A DNA stretch of 64,000 nt, from contig NZ_CP139558.1 in assembly GCF_034262375.1 (NCBI RefSeq), positions 4,960,001-5,024,000 on the forward strand, written 5' to 3'. Both the position numbers and the translations under genes were made by a program. Positions 54,468 through 63,926 of this stretch are shown here, in pieces. Position 1 is the first letter of the stretch. The number at the start of each line of letters is the position of its first letter. The notes beneath the pieces were generated by a model, which was not told the origin of the DNA, ran no database searches, and was given only the letters and a program-made list of their open reading frames with translations. The stretch comes from Mucilaginibacter sabulilitoris (GTDB lineage Bacteria; Bacteroidota; Bacteroidia; Sphingobacteriales; Sphingobacteriaceae).

Positions 54468-57147
54468 CCCCGTTGCTACCTACCGGATACAGTTTAACAA
54501 AGACTTTACTTTTAAAGACTTAAAAAACATTATTCCTTACCTGCATCAGTTAGGCGTAGGTACTATATATGCTTCTCCGATATTCGAAGCCACACCCGGC
54601 AGCACCCATGGTTACGATGTAGTTAACCCTTTGCGTATCAACCCGGAGATAGGGACTTTAAAAGAACTGGAAACTATCAGTAAAACTCTTAAGAAGCTCA
54701 ATATCGGCTGGCTGCAGGATATTGTGCCCAATCACATGGCATTCCATAAAAATAACACATGGTTAATGGATGTGCTGGAGAAAGGCCGGCGATCTGAATT
54801 TGCCGATTTTTTTGATATTATCTGGTCAGTCCCGGTATATAATAGTCGGCTGATGGTTCCTTTTTTAGGCTTACCTTTTGAAGATGCGTTAAAAGAAAAA
54901 CAGATTAAAATTGATTTCAGAGATAACCGCTTTGTGTTCACCTATGCAGATCAGCGTTATCCTTTAAACCTACATGCTTACATAACTATCCTCCAGGCGC
55001 CTAAAACAAACATTCCAATAACAGTCAGCCAATTAATTGATGAAGCGAAAGAATTACACCAAAGCGATAATAACAAAGCATACGGTATCCGATTTGAAGA
55101 ATTAAAGTTACAACTGGCCGCCCTGTTCAAGCAACCTACAATTAAGAAATATATAAGGGCTTGTATTGGTCTAATAAACAATCAAACCCATTTACTGAGG
55201 CAAATATCTGATAGTCAATATTATCAATTATGTTACTGGCAGGAAACAGAAAAGCAGATTAACTATCGTCGTTTTTTTACAGTTAATGGGCTCATCTGTC
55301 TCAATATGCAAATATCCAAGGTATTTGACAGGTGTCATGAACTGCTTAAAACGCTTTTAGATAAGAATATTATTCAGGGTATCCGTTTAGATCATATTGA
55401 TGGATTGTATGACCCAACTGCTTACCTTGAACGTTTACGCAAGCTTACCGGCCCGGAAACTTATATTATAGTTGAAAAAATTCTGGAGGATGGTGAGGAT
55501 TTCCCCGAAAACTGGCCCATACAAGGTAATACCGGGTATGACTTTCTGGCCACGGGCAATAACTTATTTACACAAACCGAAAGCAAAAAGCTGTTTGCCG
55601 ATTTTTATAAAACCATTAATACTGATAAACTGTCTGTATCTCAGGCTATATTAAAAAATAAATCGCTCATATTATATGAGCACATGGCCGGAGAATTAGA
55701 AAACCTCTACCAACTCTTCGTTGATCTGGAACTGGCTGACAACGCAGCTATAAAAACCACTGATATTAAAACAGTGATCGCTGAATTTCTGATTCGGTGT
55801 CCCGTTTACCGCTATTATAGCAACAAGTTTCCTTTGCCCGATGTTGAACAAAAAGCTGTAAAAAACATATTAAACAATATTAGTGAAGCAAAACCCGATT
55901 TGAAAGAGGCTGTTGCCCTGTTCGAAAACGTTCTGGTTGACGGTCAATCCGATATTGATTCATCCCGGATATTACGCTTCTATCTGCGTTGTATGCAATT
56001 CACAGGCCCATTGATGGCTAAGGGTGTAGAAGACACCCTGATGTATACCTACGACCGTTTTATAGGCCATAATGAGGTTGGAGATACACCAAAAACTTTT
56101 GGAATCGTGCCAAATGAGTTTCACAATTATATGATGGCCCGTCAGCAACGTTGGCCTTTATCTCTTAACGCTACCGCCACTCATGATACCAAACGCGGGG
56201 AAGGCGTTCGGGCTCGGCTTAATGTGTTAACTGATTTTGCCTCTGATTGGATAGCGGTGGTTAAACGCTGGCAAGAAGATAACAGCAAGTATAAAACAAA
56301 TGGAATACCAGATGCAAACGACGAATACCTGATTTACCAAAGTATAGCAGGCAGTTATCCCATGCCCGGTGAGGATGATGATTTTAATAAACGGCTGGAA
56401 GAATACCTGATAAAAGGTTTACGTGAAGCCAAATTACATACGCAATGGGCCGAACCAAATAACAAATATGAAGAAAGCTGCTTGAAATTTGTACAAGCCA
56501 TCCTAAAACCTGAAAGTGATTTTATGCAAAGCTTTCAGAAGCTGCGAATTAAAATTACAGACTTTGGAATTATTAATTCCCTTTCGCAAACAATGTTAAA
56601 ATTTACATGTCCCGGTATTCCTGACGTTTACCAGGGATGCGAGTTTTGGGACCTGAGCATGGTTGATCCGGATAATAGGCGCCCGGTTGATTTCCCAATA
56701 AGGGCTCACAAATTAGAGTCTCTAATAGCTAATACTAATTCAATTGGTGAACTATGGACAGATCGTAACAATGCAAACATTAAACTTTGGCTTACGCAAT
56801 TGCTGTTCAATGAGCGAAAAAATAGTAGTATAACCTTTGAAAAAGGCACGTACGTCCCGCTGGAGATAAAAGGAAAATACAGGGACAATGTTTTAGCATA
56901 TGCCCGTCGACATCAGGATAATTGGTATATCGTTGCCATTCCGCTGCATTTAGGGCAGTTAGGTTGGGATTATGGTAATCCCGATAAAATGAATTGGAAA
57001 AATACCCGCATCGTATTGCCAGCTGAAGCACCAGTGACCTGGAACAATGTATTGAGTAGTAAACCAATTGCCCATATAAAGCATTTAACTATTGATGATA
57101 TTTTTAAGGAGTTTCCTATGGCAGTGCTTAAATCAGTTCTTAAATAA
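54460..57147 (+). CDS. treY: Malto-oligosyltrehalose synthase
   Basis: 895 residues, typical TreY length range upper end. It begins TYRIQFNKDFTFKDLKNIIPYL, then YASPIFEATPGSTHGYDVVNPLRINPEIG, the signature of the family. Catalytic region: GIRLDHIDGLYDP (about 306-318), IIVEKILEDGE (about 335-345), ATATHDTKRGEGVRAR (about 568-583). It converts the reducing-end alpha-1,4 bond to alpha,alpha-1,1, for TreZ to release trehalose. Ends 10 bases before a hairpin. Confidence 0.94.
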   Translation: MHNPVATYRIQFNKDFTFKDLKNIIPYLHQLGVGTIYASPIFEATPGSTHGYDVVNPLRINPEIGTLKELETISKTLKKLNIGWLQDIVPNHMAFHKNNTWLMDVLEKGRRSEFADFFDIIWSVPVYNSRLMVPFLGLPFEDALKEKQIKIDFRDNRFVFTYADQRYPLNLHAYITILQAPKTNIPITVSQLIDEAKELHQSDNNKAYGIRFEELKLQLAALFKQPTIKKYIRACIGLINNQTHLLRQISDSQYYQLCYWQETEKQINYRRFFTVNGLICLNMQISKVFDRCHELLKTLLDKNIIQGIRLDHIDGLYDPTAYLERLRKLTGPETYIIVEKILEDGEDFPENWPIQGNTGYDFLATGNNLFTQTESKKLFADFYKTINTDKLSVSQAILKNKSLILYEHMAGELENLYQLFVDLELADNAAIKTTDIKTVIAEFLIRCPVYRYYSNKFPLPDVEQKAVKNILNNISEAKPDLKEAVALFENVLVDGQSDIDSSRILRFYLRCMQFTGPLMAKGVEDTLMYTYDRFIGHNEVGDTPKTFGIVPNEFHNYMMARQQRWPLSLNATATHDTKRGEGVRARLNVLTDFASDWIAVVKRWQEDNSKYKTNGIPDANDEYLIYQSIAGSYPMPGEDDDFNKRLEEYLIKGLREAKLHTQWAEPNNKYEESCLKFVQAILKPESDFMQSFQKLRIKITDFGIINSLSQTMLKFTCPGIPDVYQGCEFWDLSMVDPDNRRPVDFPIRAHKLESLIANTNSIGELWTDRNNANIKLWLTQLLFNERKNSSITFEKGTYVPLEIKGKYRDNVLAYARRHQDNWYIVAIPLHLGQLGWDYGNPDKMNWKNTRIVLPAEAPVTWNNVLSSKPIAHIKHLTIDDIFKEFPMAVLKSVLK

Positions 57148-57177
57148 AAAAGCAGAATGGAGTATATCCATTCTGCT
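57145..57177. terminator. Hairpin terminator between treY and the TetR gene
   Basis: AGCAGAATGGA pairs with TCCATTCTGCT around a 5-base loop (57151-57177). The A-run on its left reads as a T-run on the minus strand, so it terminates leftward transcription best and may work in both directions. The remaining bases to 57357 show no gene. Confidence 0.6.
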
Positions 57178-57357
57178 AAATCACTCTAAAACAATCACCT
57201 CTTATTAAATAGGAAGTTTCTTTAATAATAAAGATCGATACTAAGAAGTACCGAATTTTATTGAAGAAACAAAGATATTTAATATAATACTCTTTCGGGA
57301 TTCACTAACTATATTTTGACCAATAACTGACAGTAAATCAGGCTTCAATATCTCGAA

Positions 57358-57978
57358 TTAACAATACATCAACCCCTTAATAAATATATCTGTCAGCAAA
57401 AGTTTTTTAGTCCGTATTTCTTCAAGATGCTCTTTGCGAGGGAAACTCGATTTCTTTTGTGATACAGCGCCAACCCTGATACCATGCAATGCGTCAAGCA
57501 AAAGATCTACAATTTCTTCAGGTTTATCTATTGGTTTAATAGCACCACGCTCAATTTCTGTTTTAATGGCATTACTCAGCAAATTGAGCTCTGATAAATG
57601 AACCTGGCCAACAATTTCCCATATCGTATCAGGAAGGTTTTGTTCGTTAAGCCTGAAAAAATCAAAGAAATTATAATTGCTTACAATAAAATCGTGATGT
57701 ATGTTGATCTGGAAAACAAAGGCTTCCTTAAGGTTTGTAAATGTATTTATATGATCCTCTAAAACTTTTAAGTAGTCGTTAGCCAGCTTACGCATTACAG
57801 CTATATATAGCTGGCTTTTATCCGGAAAATAATAATACAATAAAGCTTTGGACATAGATAAATCGCCGGCAATTTCGTTCATGGTGGTTTTTGAATAACC
57901 ATAATGTAAAAACCGTTGATGAGAGGCTTCTAAAATTTTCTCTCTTTTTATATCCTGATGGTCATTCCCTGCAGCCAT
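57358..57978 (-). CDS. TetR-family transcriptional regulator
   Basis: 206 residues. The N-terminal HTH is classic: REKILEASHQRFLHYGYSKTTMNEIAGDLSMSKALLYYYFPDKSQLY. The C-terminal ligand domain is generic. Divergent from the MscS gene by 174 bases. Such regulators often control efflux; the RND operon at the right edge is a possible target but is not adjacent. Confidence 0.92.
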   Translation of the reverse strand: MAAGNDHQDIKREKILEASHQRFLHYGYSKTTMNEIAGDLSMSKALLYYYFPDKSQLYIAVMRKLANDYLKVLEDHINTFTNLKEAFVFQINIHHDFIVSNYNFFDFFRLNEQNLPDTIWEIVGQVHLSELNLLSNAIKTEIERGAIKPIDKPEEIVDLLLDALHGIRVGAVSQKKSSFPRKEHLEEIRTKKLLLTDIFIKGLMYC

Positions 57979-58152
57979 TGCTAATAATTATATAAAATGT
58001 ATAAGTCAAAACTAAATTCCTGACTTTTTTAACAAAATTATCAAAAATTCTATAAATATATGTAACAACGCCAATCCATTCACAATTGGCAAAACAATTT
58101 TACATTCCTACTATTTAAAGATTAGATTTATATAACATATCAGTATTATAAT

Positions 58153-59262
58153 ATGGAAAATAGGTTACCTCCTGATCTTCTTGAATTTTCTCAACGTGTC
58201 CCGTCCTTTGCCTGGAACCTTATAATTGGCGCAATTGCTATTTTGGTTGGGCTTATTATTAAATTTATAGTTACCCGGTTGTTTAAACTTTATGCTAAAA
58301 AAGAAACATCCTACTCATTTTTCAGGTCGATAATTGTTAACCTGGGAAGGGCCATTACCTATTTTATACCCTTATTTTTGCTTAACCTTTTTATACCGTT
58401 TATGCGATTGAGTAAAGCATATGTAGGCCCGATTGATAAGGCTGTCGAGATTTTACTAACCATTTCATTTGCCAGTATCCTTGTGCGGTCCATCAGAATA
58501 CTGGAAGACTATGTTTGCCATGCCTACGATCTTAACAAAATAGATAACCTGAAGGAGCGGAAAATACGCACACAACTGCAGTTTATGCGAAAGCTTTTAG
58601 TGGTCATCATTGTTTTTGTAACCATTGCCATTATCCTGCTAAGTTTTGAAAGCATGCGTAAAATTGGAACCGGCCTGCTAACCGGAGTTGGTATAGGTGG
58701 TATAATTGTTGGCTTCGCCGCTCAAAATTCACTTGGTAATTTGCTTGCCGGTTTCCAGATAGCATTTACACAACCTATACGTATCGACGACGTTTTGGTA
58801 GTTGAGGGCGAATGGGGCCGGGTTGAGGAAATCACCTTAACCTATGTAGTTTTAAAGATATGGGACGAGCGCAGACTTATATTACCTATCAATTATTTTA
58901 TACAGAAACCTTTCCAGAACTGGACCCGCACATCAGCCGATATATTGGGCACTGTATTTTTATACATGGATCATACTATACCGGTTGATGAGATCAGGAA
59001 TGAATTTGAAAAGCTGATCATAAAATCGCCTTTATGGGATAAGCGTGTAAAGGTTGTCCAGGTAACCGATGTAAAAGAACATACCATTGAAATCAGAGTG
59101 CTCATGAGCGCGAGTACCTCTTCAAAAGCATTCGATCTGCGCTGTTACATTCGTGAAAACTTAATCACTTACATACAGCAAAATTACCCAGGCAGTTTAC
59201 CAAGAACAAGAAATGAGGTTAGCAACCTTGAAAAATATTTGCAGCCCAAAACCGATGGTTAA
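58153..59262 (+). CDS. MscS-family mechanosensitive channel
   Basis: 369 residues. About four to five membrane helices; the pore helix and beta domain are clear: GIGGIIVGFAAQNSLGNLLAGFQIAFTQPIRIDDVLVVEGEWGRVEEI (about 180-225, split here only for reference), then LPINYFIQKPFQNWTR. It releases osmolytes on membrane tension in hypo-osmotic shock. Its stop overlaps by four bases the stop of the convergent DUF4126 gene. Confidence 0.93.
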   Translation: MENRLPPDLLEFSQRVPSFAWNLIIGAIAILVGLIIKFIVTRLFKLYAKKETSYSFFRSIIVNLGRAITYFIPLFLLNLFIPFMRLSKAYVGPIDKAVEILLTISFASILVRSIRILEDYVCHAYDLNKIDNLKERKIRTQLQFMRKLLVVIIVFVTIAIILLSFESMRKIGTGLLTGVGIGGIIVGFAAQNSLGNLLAGFQIAFTQPIRIDDVLVVEGEWGRVEEITLTYVVLKIWDERRLILPINYFIQKPFQNWTRTSADILGTVFLYMDHTIPVDEIRNEFEKLIIKSPLWDKRVKVVQVTDVKEHTIEIRVLMSASTSSKAFDLRCYIRENLITYIQQNYPGSLPRTRNEVSNLEKYLQPKTDG

Positions 59263-59744
59263 GCCAGACGCGCCAGGCCTACACTGCCACCAATCACCAG
59301 GGCATCTTCAATAGCTCCAATAATTGGGTCTACTATATGACTGCTTTTAACTACGCTTTTACGCAGATGAAAAGTACCAAAGGTTGACGCAAATGCTGCT
59401 GTACCACCCAGCAAGGCTCCCACAATAAGATTGTTGCCCGTTGCTTTGTAAATAACTGCCCCGGCAAGTGCGCCGGATAATACGCGTGCTCCAATTGCAG
59501 CTGGTTTAGTACGGTTTGGTGCCGATGGCAACTTATCGCCTACAATTTCGCCCAAGGCCAATACTTTTAATGTAGCAGCCACTGTTTTTGACTGCATAAA
59601 TTTCAAAGGTGAATGCTCCAGATTTTTTGATTGATGATGACTTAATATATGACTGGTAATAACAGGTGCCGATGTTGACCGCATACCGGCTAATGTTCCC
59701 AAACTAAGTACCTGCCAAAATGGTTTTGATATTTTTACTAACAT
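59259..59744 (-). CDS. DUF4126 family membrane protein
   Basis: 161 residues from the ATG at 59744 (MLVKISKPFWQVLSLGTLAGMRSTSAP); an earlier Met at 59825 adds a hydrophilic prefix without support. GMRSTSAP, EIVGDKLPSAPNRTKP and GARVLSGALAGAVIYKATG are the DUF4126 landmarks; several short hydrophobic helices. Function unknown. Convergent with MscS. Confidence 0.75.
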   Translation of the reverse strand: MLVKISKPFWQVLSLGTLAGMRSTSAPVITSHILSHHQSKNLEHSPLKFMQSKTVAATLKVLALGEIVGDKLPSAPNRTKPAAIGARVLSGALAGAVIYKATGNNLIVGALLGGTAAFASTFGTFHLRKSVVKSSHIVDPIIGAIEDALVIGGSVGLARLA

Positions 59745-59870
59745 GGATTGGTATGAACTAATGTAGTTAATAATCAAATAACCACAGGTGACATGATTAT
59801 GTTCTAATAAAAAATTATAAATCAATAACTAAACTGCTTTGTTACCAATAGTACATCAAAACCCAAAACT

Positions 59871-60416
59871 ATGAAACTACACGAAAACAATGCCTTGGGC
59901 GAGCTGGCAGGCGCAATTGGCAAAGGATTACTCGCGGGCCTGGCGGCAACGGCTGCCATAACCGTGTCGCAAATGATAGAGATGCGGATCACGAAACGTG
60001 AGCCAAGCGAAGCACCGCTTAAAGTGGCAGAACGGGCAGCTGGATTAAAACCTGCGAGCAAGGATGATAAACAAAGGCTTTCACAAGAAATACATTGGTC
60101 GTACGGAACCATATGGGGCATAACGCGTGGTTTAATTTCCTTGACCGGATTAAAAGGCGTACCTGCTACCCTTATTCATTTTGGTGCAATATGGGGAACC
60201 GCGATGGTTATGCTACCCAAATTTAAAGCCGCTCCTCCTGTTTATAAAGAAGATGCTAAAGCCATAGTAATCGATGGTTTTCACCATGCCGTTTATGCCG
60301 TCACCGCAGGAATTGTATATGATACCCTCGACGGAGCCGGCAAACACGATAGAAGATTAAACCGGCTGATTGATAAACTCCACCTAAAAGGATTGATCAG
60401 TAAGCTTAAGTTTTAA
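59871..60416 (+). CDS. Small membrane-associated protein, DUF1440/YagU-like
   Basis: 181 residues. Helices GELAGAIGKGLLAGLAATAAITVSQMIEM, GTIWGITRGLISLTGL, ATLIHFGAIWGTAMVMLP and HHAVYAVTAGIVYDTL, with a basic C-terminus. Resembles DUF1440-type proteins; the match is weak. Divergent from the DUF4126 gene, and ends at a strong terminator. Confidence 0.5.
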   Translation: MKLHENNALGELAGAIGKGLLAGLAATAAITVSQMIEMRITKREPSEAPLKVAERAAGLKPASKDDKQRLSQEIHWSYGTIWGITRGLISLTGLKGVPATLIHFGAIWGTAMVMLPKFKAAPPVYKEDAKAIVIDGFHHAVYAVTAGIVYDTLDGAGKHDRRLNRLIDKLHLKGLISKLKF

Positions 60417-60430
60417 ACAGGTATCATCAC

Positions 60431-60466
60431 AAAAAAGCCATATTCCTTTTGGAATATGGCTTTTTT
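60431..60466. terminator. Strong bidirectional terminator
   Basis: AAAAAAGCCATATTCC pairs perfectly with GGAATATGGCTTTTTT (16 bp, TTTT loop), between the DUF1440-like gene and the convergent RND permease gene. Confidence 0.88.
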
Positions 60467-60485
60467 GTGTATCTTATTTTATTAA

Positions 60486-63400
60486 TTACACGGCTTCTGC
60501 CTCTAAAACATGTTTGTGCTCCACCGCTTTTTTACCAAACAGCTTTGCTTTTATGTTGTAACGGATGATATACATACAAGGTACCAGTATCAATGTAATA
60601 ATGGTGGCAAAACCTAAACCAAAGATCATTGTCCATGCCAAGGGGCCCCAGAATGCAACGTTATCGCCGCCAAAGTGTATGTGTGGCTCAAAGTGGGTAA
60701 ACAAACCAACAAAGTCGATATTAAAACCTACAGCTAACGGAATTAAGCCTAATATAGCCGCCGTAGCTGTTAATAATACCGGCGTCATACGGGTATGGCC
60801 GGCTTCCACCACTGCATCATGCAGGTTAGCCCCCTGTTCAATCAGCATATCGGTAAACTCAACCAGTAATATACCATTACGTACCACCACACCTGCAAGG
60901 GCTATGATACCTACCCCCGTCATTACGATAGACATCGTCATACCGAAGATACTTACCCCAAGCAATACGCCAATGATACTGAAGAAGATCTCGCTGATGA
61001 TGATGAACGTTTTACCTATGGAGTTAAATTGTATCATCAGGATAATTAATATTAAACCAAACGATGTAGCTAATGCACCTAACAGAAAGTTCATGGCTTC
61101 CATCTGGTCTTCCTGACCGCCACCTTGACGGATGATTACATTATCAGGCTTTTTAAAGTTGTTTATGGCCTGCAAAATATTAGCATTTACTTCATTTGCA
61201 TTAAATGGCTTAATAACGTTTGAACCTAAAGTTAATACCCTGCGCTGCTGTTTACGTTTAATATTGCTGTAGGTGTTGGTATAACGAACATCGGTGAAGG
61301 CGGAAATTGGCACCTGGCGTATAGCCCCACCTGTAGCAAGGTCACGATAAGTAATTTTGATGTTTTTCAGCTCATCAAGATTACTGCGCTGACTTTCCAA
61401 TGCACGTACTTTAATCTGGTAATCATCTTCTTTGGTGTTCCTAAAATCTCCGGCTTTAGCACCAAATACAGCAGTTCCCAAAGCCTGACTTATCTGAAAA
61501 GTATTGATTCCCTCCCTATTAGCTCTTTCACGGTTGATGTCAAAAACTATTTCAGGTTTATCGCTTTGGACGTCTGCTATAAGACCTTCAATGCCCGCAA
61601 TATTTTGTTTGGCTATATAATTCTTTAAACGATTACCAGTTGCTACCAGTGTATCAATGTTATCGCCTATAATCTCAATACTGATATCTTTTTGCACCGG
61701 AGGCCCGCTGTTTTCCTGTGCTACGGCAATTTTAGCACCGGGTATACCTTGTACGGCTTTTCGGATATTAGCCAAAACAGCTTTGGTATCCTTTCCATTA
61801 CGCTTACCAAACTCTACAAATGCTACAGTCACTTTACCTTTGTTTTCATAGTCACCCTGGTCTTCATCGGTTGGGTCAGTTACGCCTTTAGTTACGTTTG
61901 ATATTACGGATGATACAATATCTTTATCTGGCTCTACCACCTCTGCAACACGCTTTTCAACCCTTTTTGTAATTTCATTGGTATAAGCCTGGTCGGTACC
62001 TATAGGCATGGTTAAATACACGTATACAAAGTTTGGATCGCCCGATGGAAAGAACTCCACCTTGGGCGACCTGGCAATCATAAACATTATAGTTAAGATA
62101 AACAGGACAATAGTACCCAATAATATCGTTACGGGCCTGCGTACTGCTTTTTCAAGTAGCCCTGCATACCATCTTTGAAAACGTGGCCATGCATTTTTTT
62201 GGAACCTGTCTATCACTCTCAGTAAAAAGAAGTGATTGAGTAGGTAAAGGAACGTCAGGAATACAAATAAGTTACCAACACCTACATTTATTAAATAGCC
62301 AATAACCGTTGCGATAGCCAAAAATAACAATCCCTTTTTGGTCGACCGGTCGAACCTCGGATTGTCATGCTCACCGTCATGATGCGGCCTCATAAAATCG
62401 ACTGCGAAAACAGGGTTGATAATGTAAGCAACCACTAATGAAGCCAACAAAGTAATGATGAGTGTTATAGGCAGAAAGAACATGAAGTGTCCTATCAAAC
62501 TATTCCAAAATGCCAGCGGAACAAACGGTGCTAAAGTAGTCATTGTACCCGAAAATACCGGAAGAAACACCTCACCAGCCGCTATTTTAGCCGCTTCTTT
62601 AATAGGCACTTTACCATTGGCAAAAATACGGTGCGTGTTTTCAATAACCACAATGGCATCATCTACCACAATACCCAGCGCCAGCAGGAACGAGAACAGT
62701 ACGATCATGTTGAGTGTAAACCCAATAGCCGGCATCACTAAAAACGCTATAAAACATGACAGTGGTACAGACAAAGCCACAAATATGGCATTGGTTGTAC
62801 CCATAAAAAACATCAGGATAACGGTTACCAATATAAAGCCGATAACAATAGTATTAATGAGGTCATTCAGCGTTGTACGGGTTTTATCAGACTGATCGCC
62901 AGTTACAACAATGTCAAGCCCTTTCGGGAACACTGTTTTCTGTTTCAGTTTTATTAGTTCATTGATTTTGTCCGACGCTTCAATAAGGTTCTCTCCCGCT
63001 CTCTTACTTACGTTAAGCGTAATTACGTTTTTAAAATTGGGGTTATCGTTCGTTTTTAAACGGGCATAACTTTCCTGTTCTAAAAATGAGTCTTTAATCT
63101 CAGCAATATCCCTTAGATACACAGCTTGTCCTTTGGGGTTTCGGACAGCCATTGCAGCTACTTCATCAGCATTTTTAAAATCCTTTTTTATGTCTATACT
63201 TCTGCGTACTCCGTCGGTTTTCACCGTGCCGGCCGAGGTAAGGATGTTTTCATTCCCAATAGCCTGAATTATATCGTTAAAGCTAACTTGTGTTGCCGCC
63301 ATTTTGTTCAGATCTACATTTACTTGTATTTCTGGAGTTAAAGCACCTACCTCATCAACTTTTGATATCTCCTTATAACTTTCAATCTCATCCTTTAAAA

Positions 63401-63902
63401 TATCTGCATATTCTTTCAGTTTCTTTAGGTCATAATTACCCGATATATTGATATAAAGAATAGGTAGATCCGCAACATTAATATCAGATATTACAGACTC
63501 CTTTAAGTTATCGTCGTTCTGGGGTAAATCTTGTTTTGCCTTATCAACCGCATCTTTTACATCAATCTTAGCATCTTTAATATCAATATTTGCATTAAAT
63601 TCTGCCGTGATTATCGATACGTTTTGCACTGAGTTGGATGTAACTTTTTTAAGTCCTTTCAATGACTTCAGCTGTTTCTCTATTTGCCTGGTAACCAGAT
63701 TTTCTATATTCTGCGGAGACTGGCCGGCAAAGGTTGTAGTAACAAACACCTTTGACTGTGCTATATCCGGGAAATTTTCCTTTGGCAGATTATTGTAACT
63801 AATTAGTCCCAATACGGTCACCAGAAATATGAGAACATAAACGGCGGTTTTATTATCAATGGCCCAACTTGAGGGCCCAAATTCTTTTTTAAGATCTTTC
63901 AT
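60486..63902 (-). CDS. RND efflux permease (AcrB/HAE1 family)
   Basis: 1138 residues from the ATG at 63902 (the TTG two codons upstream is less likely). N-terminal TM1 (TAVYVLIFLVTVLGLISY), large porter loops (LPKENFPDIAQSKVFVTTTFAG), TM4 proton-relay Asp pair in GIVVDDAIVVIENTHR, and the family end GVVVRNGILLVEFTDMLIE. About 100 residues longer than usual: an extra hydrophobic segment lies between the two halves (about residues 503-576, 62180-62400) with a His/Asp-rich linker HHDGEHDNPRFDRS. Downstream of the adaptor gene that enters from the right edge; together they form an inner-membrane drug or metabolite efflux pump. Confidence 0.92.
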   Translation of the reverse strand: MKDLKKEFGPSSWAIDNKTAVYVLIFLVTVLGLISYNNLPKENFPDIAQSKVFVTTTFAGQSPQNIENLVTRQIEKQLKSLKGLKKVTSNSVQNVSIITAEFNANIDIKDAKIDVKDAVDKAKQDLPQNDDNLKESVISDINVADLPILYINISGNYDLKKLKEYADILKDEIESYKEISKVDEVGALTPEIQVNVDLNKMAATQVSFNDIIQAIGNENILTSAGTVKTDGVRRSIDIKKDFKNADEVAAMAVRNPKGQAVYLRDIAEIKDSFLEQESYARLKTNDNPNFKNVITLNVSKRAGENLIEASDKINELIKLKQKTVFPKGLDIVVTGDQSDKTRTTLNDLINTIVIGFILVTVILMFFMGTTNAIFVALSVPLSCFIAFLVMPAIGFTLNMIVLFSFLLALGIVVDDAIVVIENTHRIFANGKVPIKEAAKIAAGEVFLPVFSGTMTTLAPFVPLAFWNSLIGHFMFFLPITLIITLLASLVVAYIINPVFAVDFMRPHHDGEHDNPRFDRSTKKGLLFLAIATVIGYLINVGVGNLFVFLTFLYLLNHFFLLRVIDRFQKNAWPRFQRWYAGLLEKAVRRPVTILLGTIVLFILTIMFMIARSPKVEFFPSGDPNFVYVYLTMPIGTDQAYTNEITKRVEKRVAEVVEPDKDIVSSVISNVTKGVTDPTDEDQGDYENKGKVTVAFVEFGKRNGKDTKAVLANIRKAVQGIPGAKIAVAQENSGPPVQKDISIEIIGDNIDTLVATGNRLKNYIAKQNIAGIEGLIADVQSDKPEIVFDINRERANREGINTFQISQALGTAVFGAKAGDFRNTKEDDYQIKVRALESQRSNLDELKNIKITYRDLATGGAIRQVPISAFTDVRYTNTYSNIKRKQQRRVLTLGSNVIKPFNANEVNANILQAINNFKKPDNVIIRQGGGQEDQMEAMNFLLGALATSFGLILIILMIQFNSIGKTFIIISEIFFSIIGVLLGVSIFGMTMSIVMTGVGIIALAGVVVRNGILLVEFTDMLIEQGANLHDAVVEAGHTRMTPVLLTATAAILGLIPLAVGFNIDFVGLFTHFEPHIHFGGDNVAFWGPLAWTMIFGLGFATIITLILVPCMYIIRYNIKAKLFGKKAVEHKHVLEAEAV

Positions 63903-63926
63903 AATCAACAGATCAAACGTTTATAA

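Noticed and set aside
60565..61116. 183-codon open frame on the plus strand inside the RND permease gene
   Set aside because: Antisense shadow of a strongly supported gene; low-complexity Ile/Asn/Pro composition and no start-site signal.
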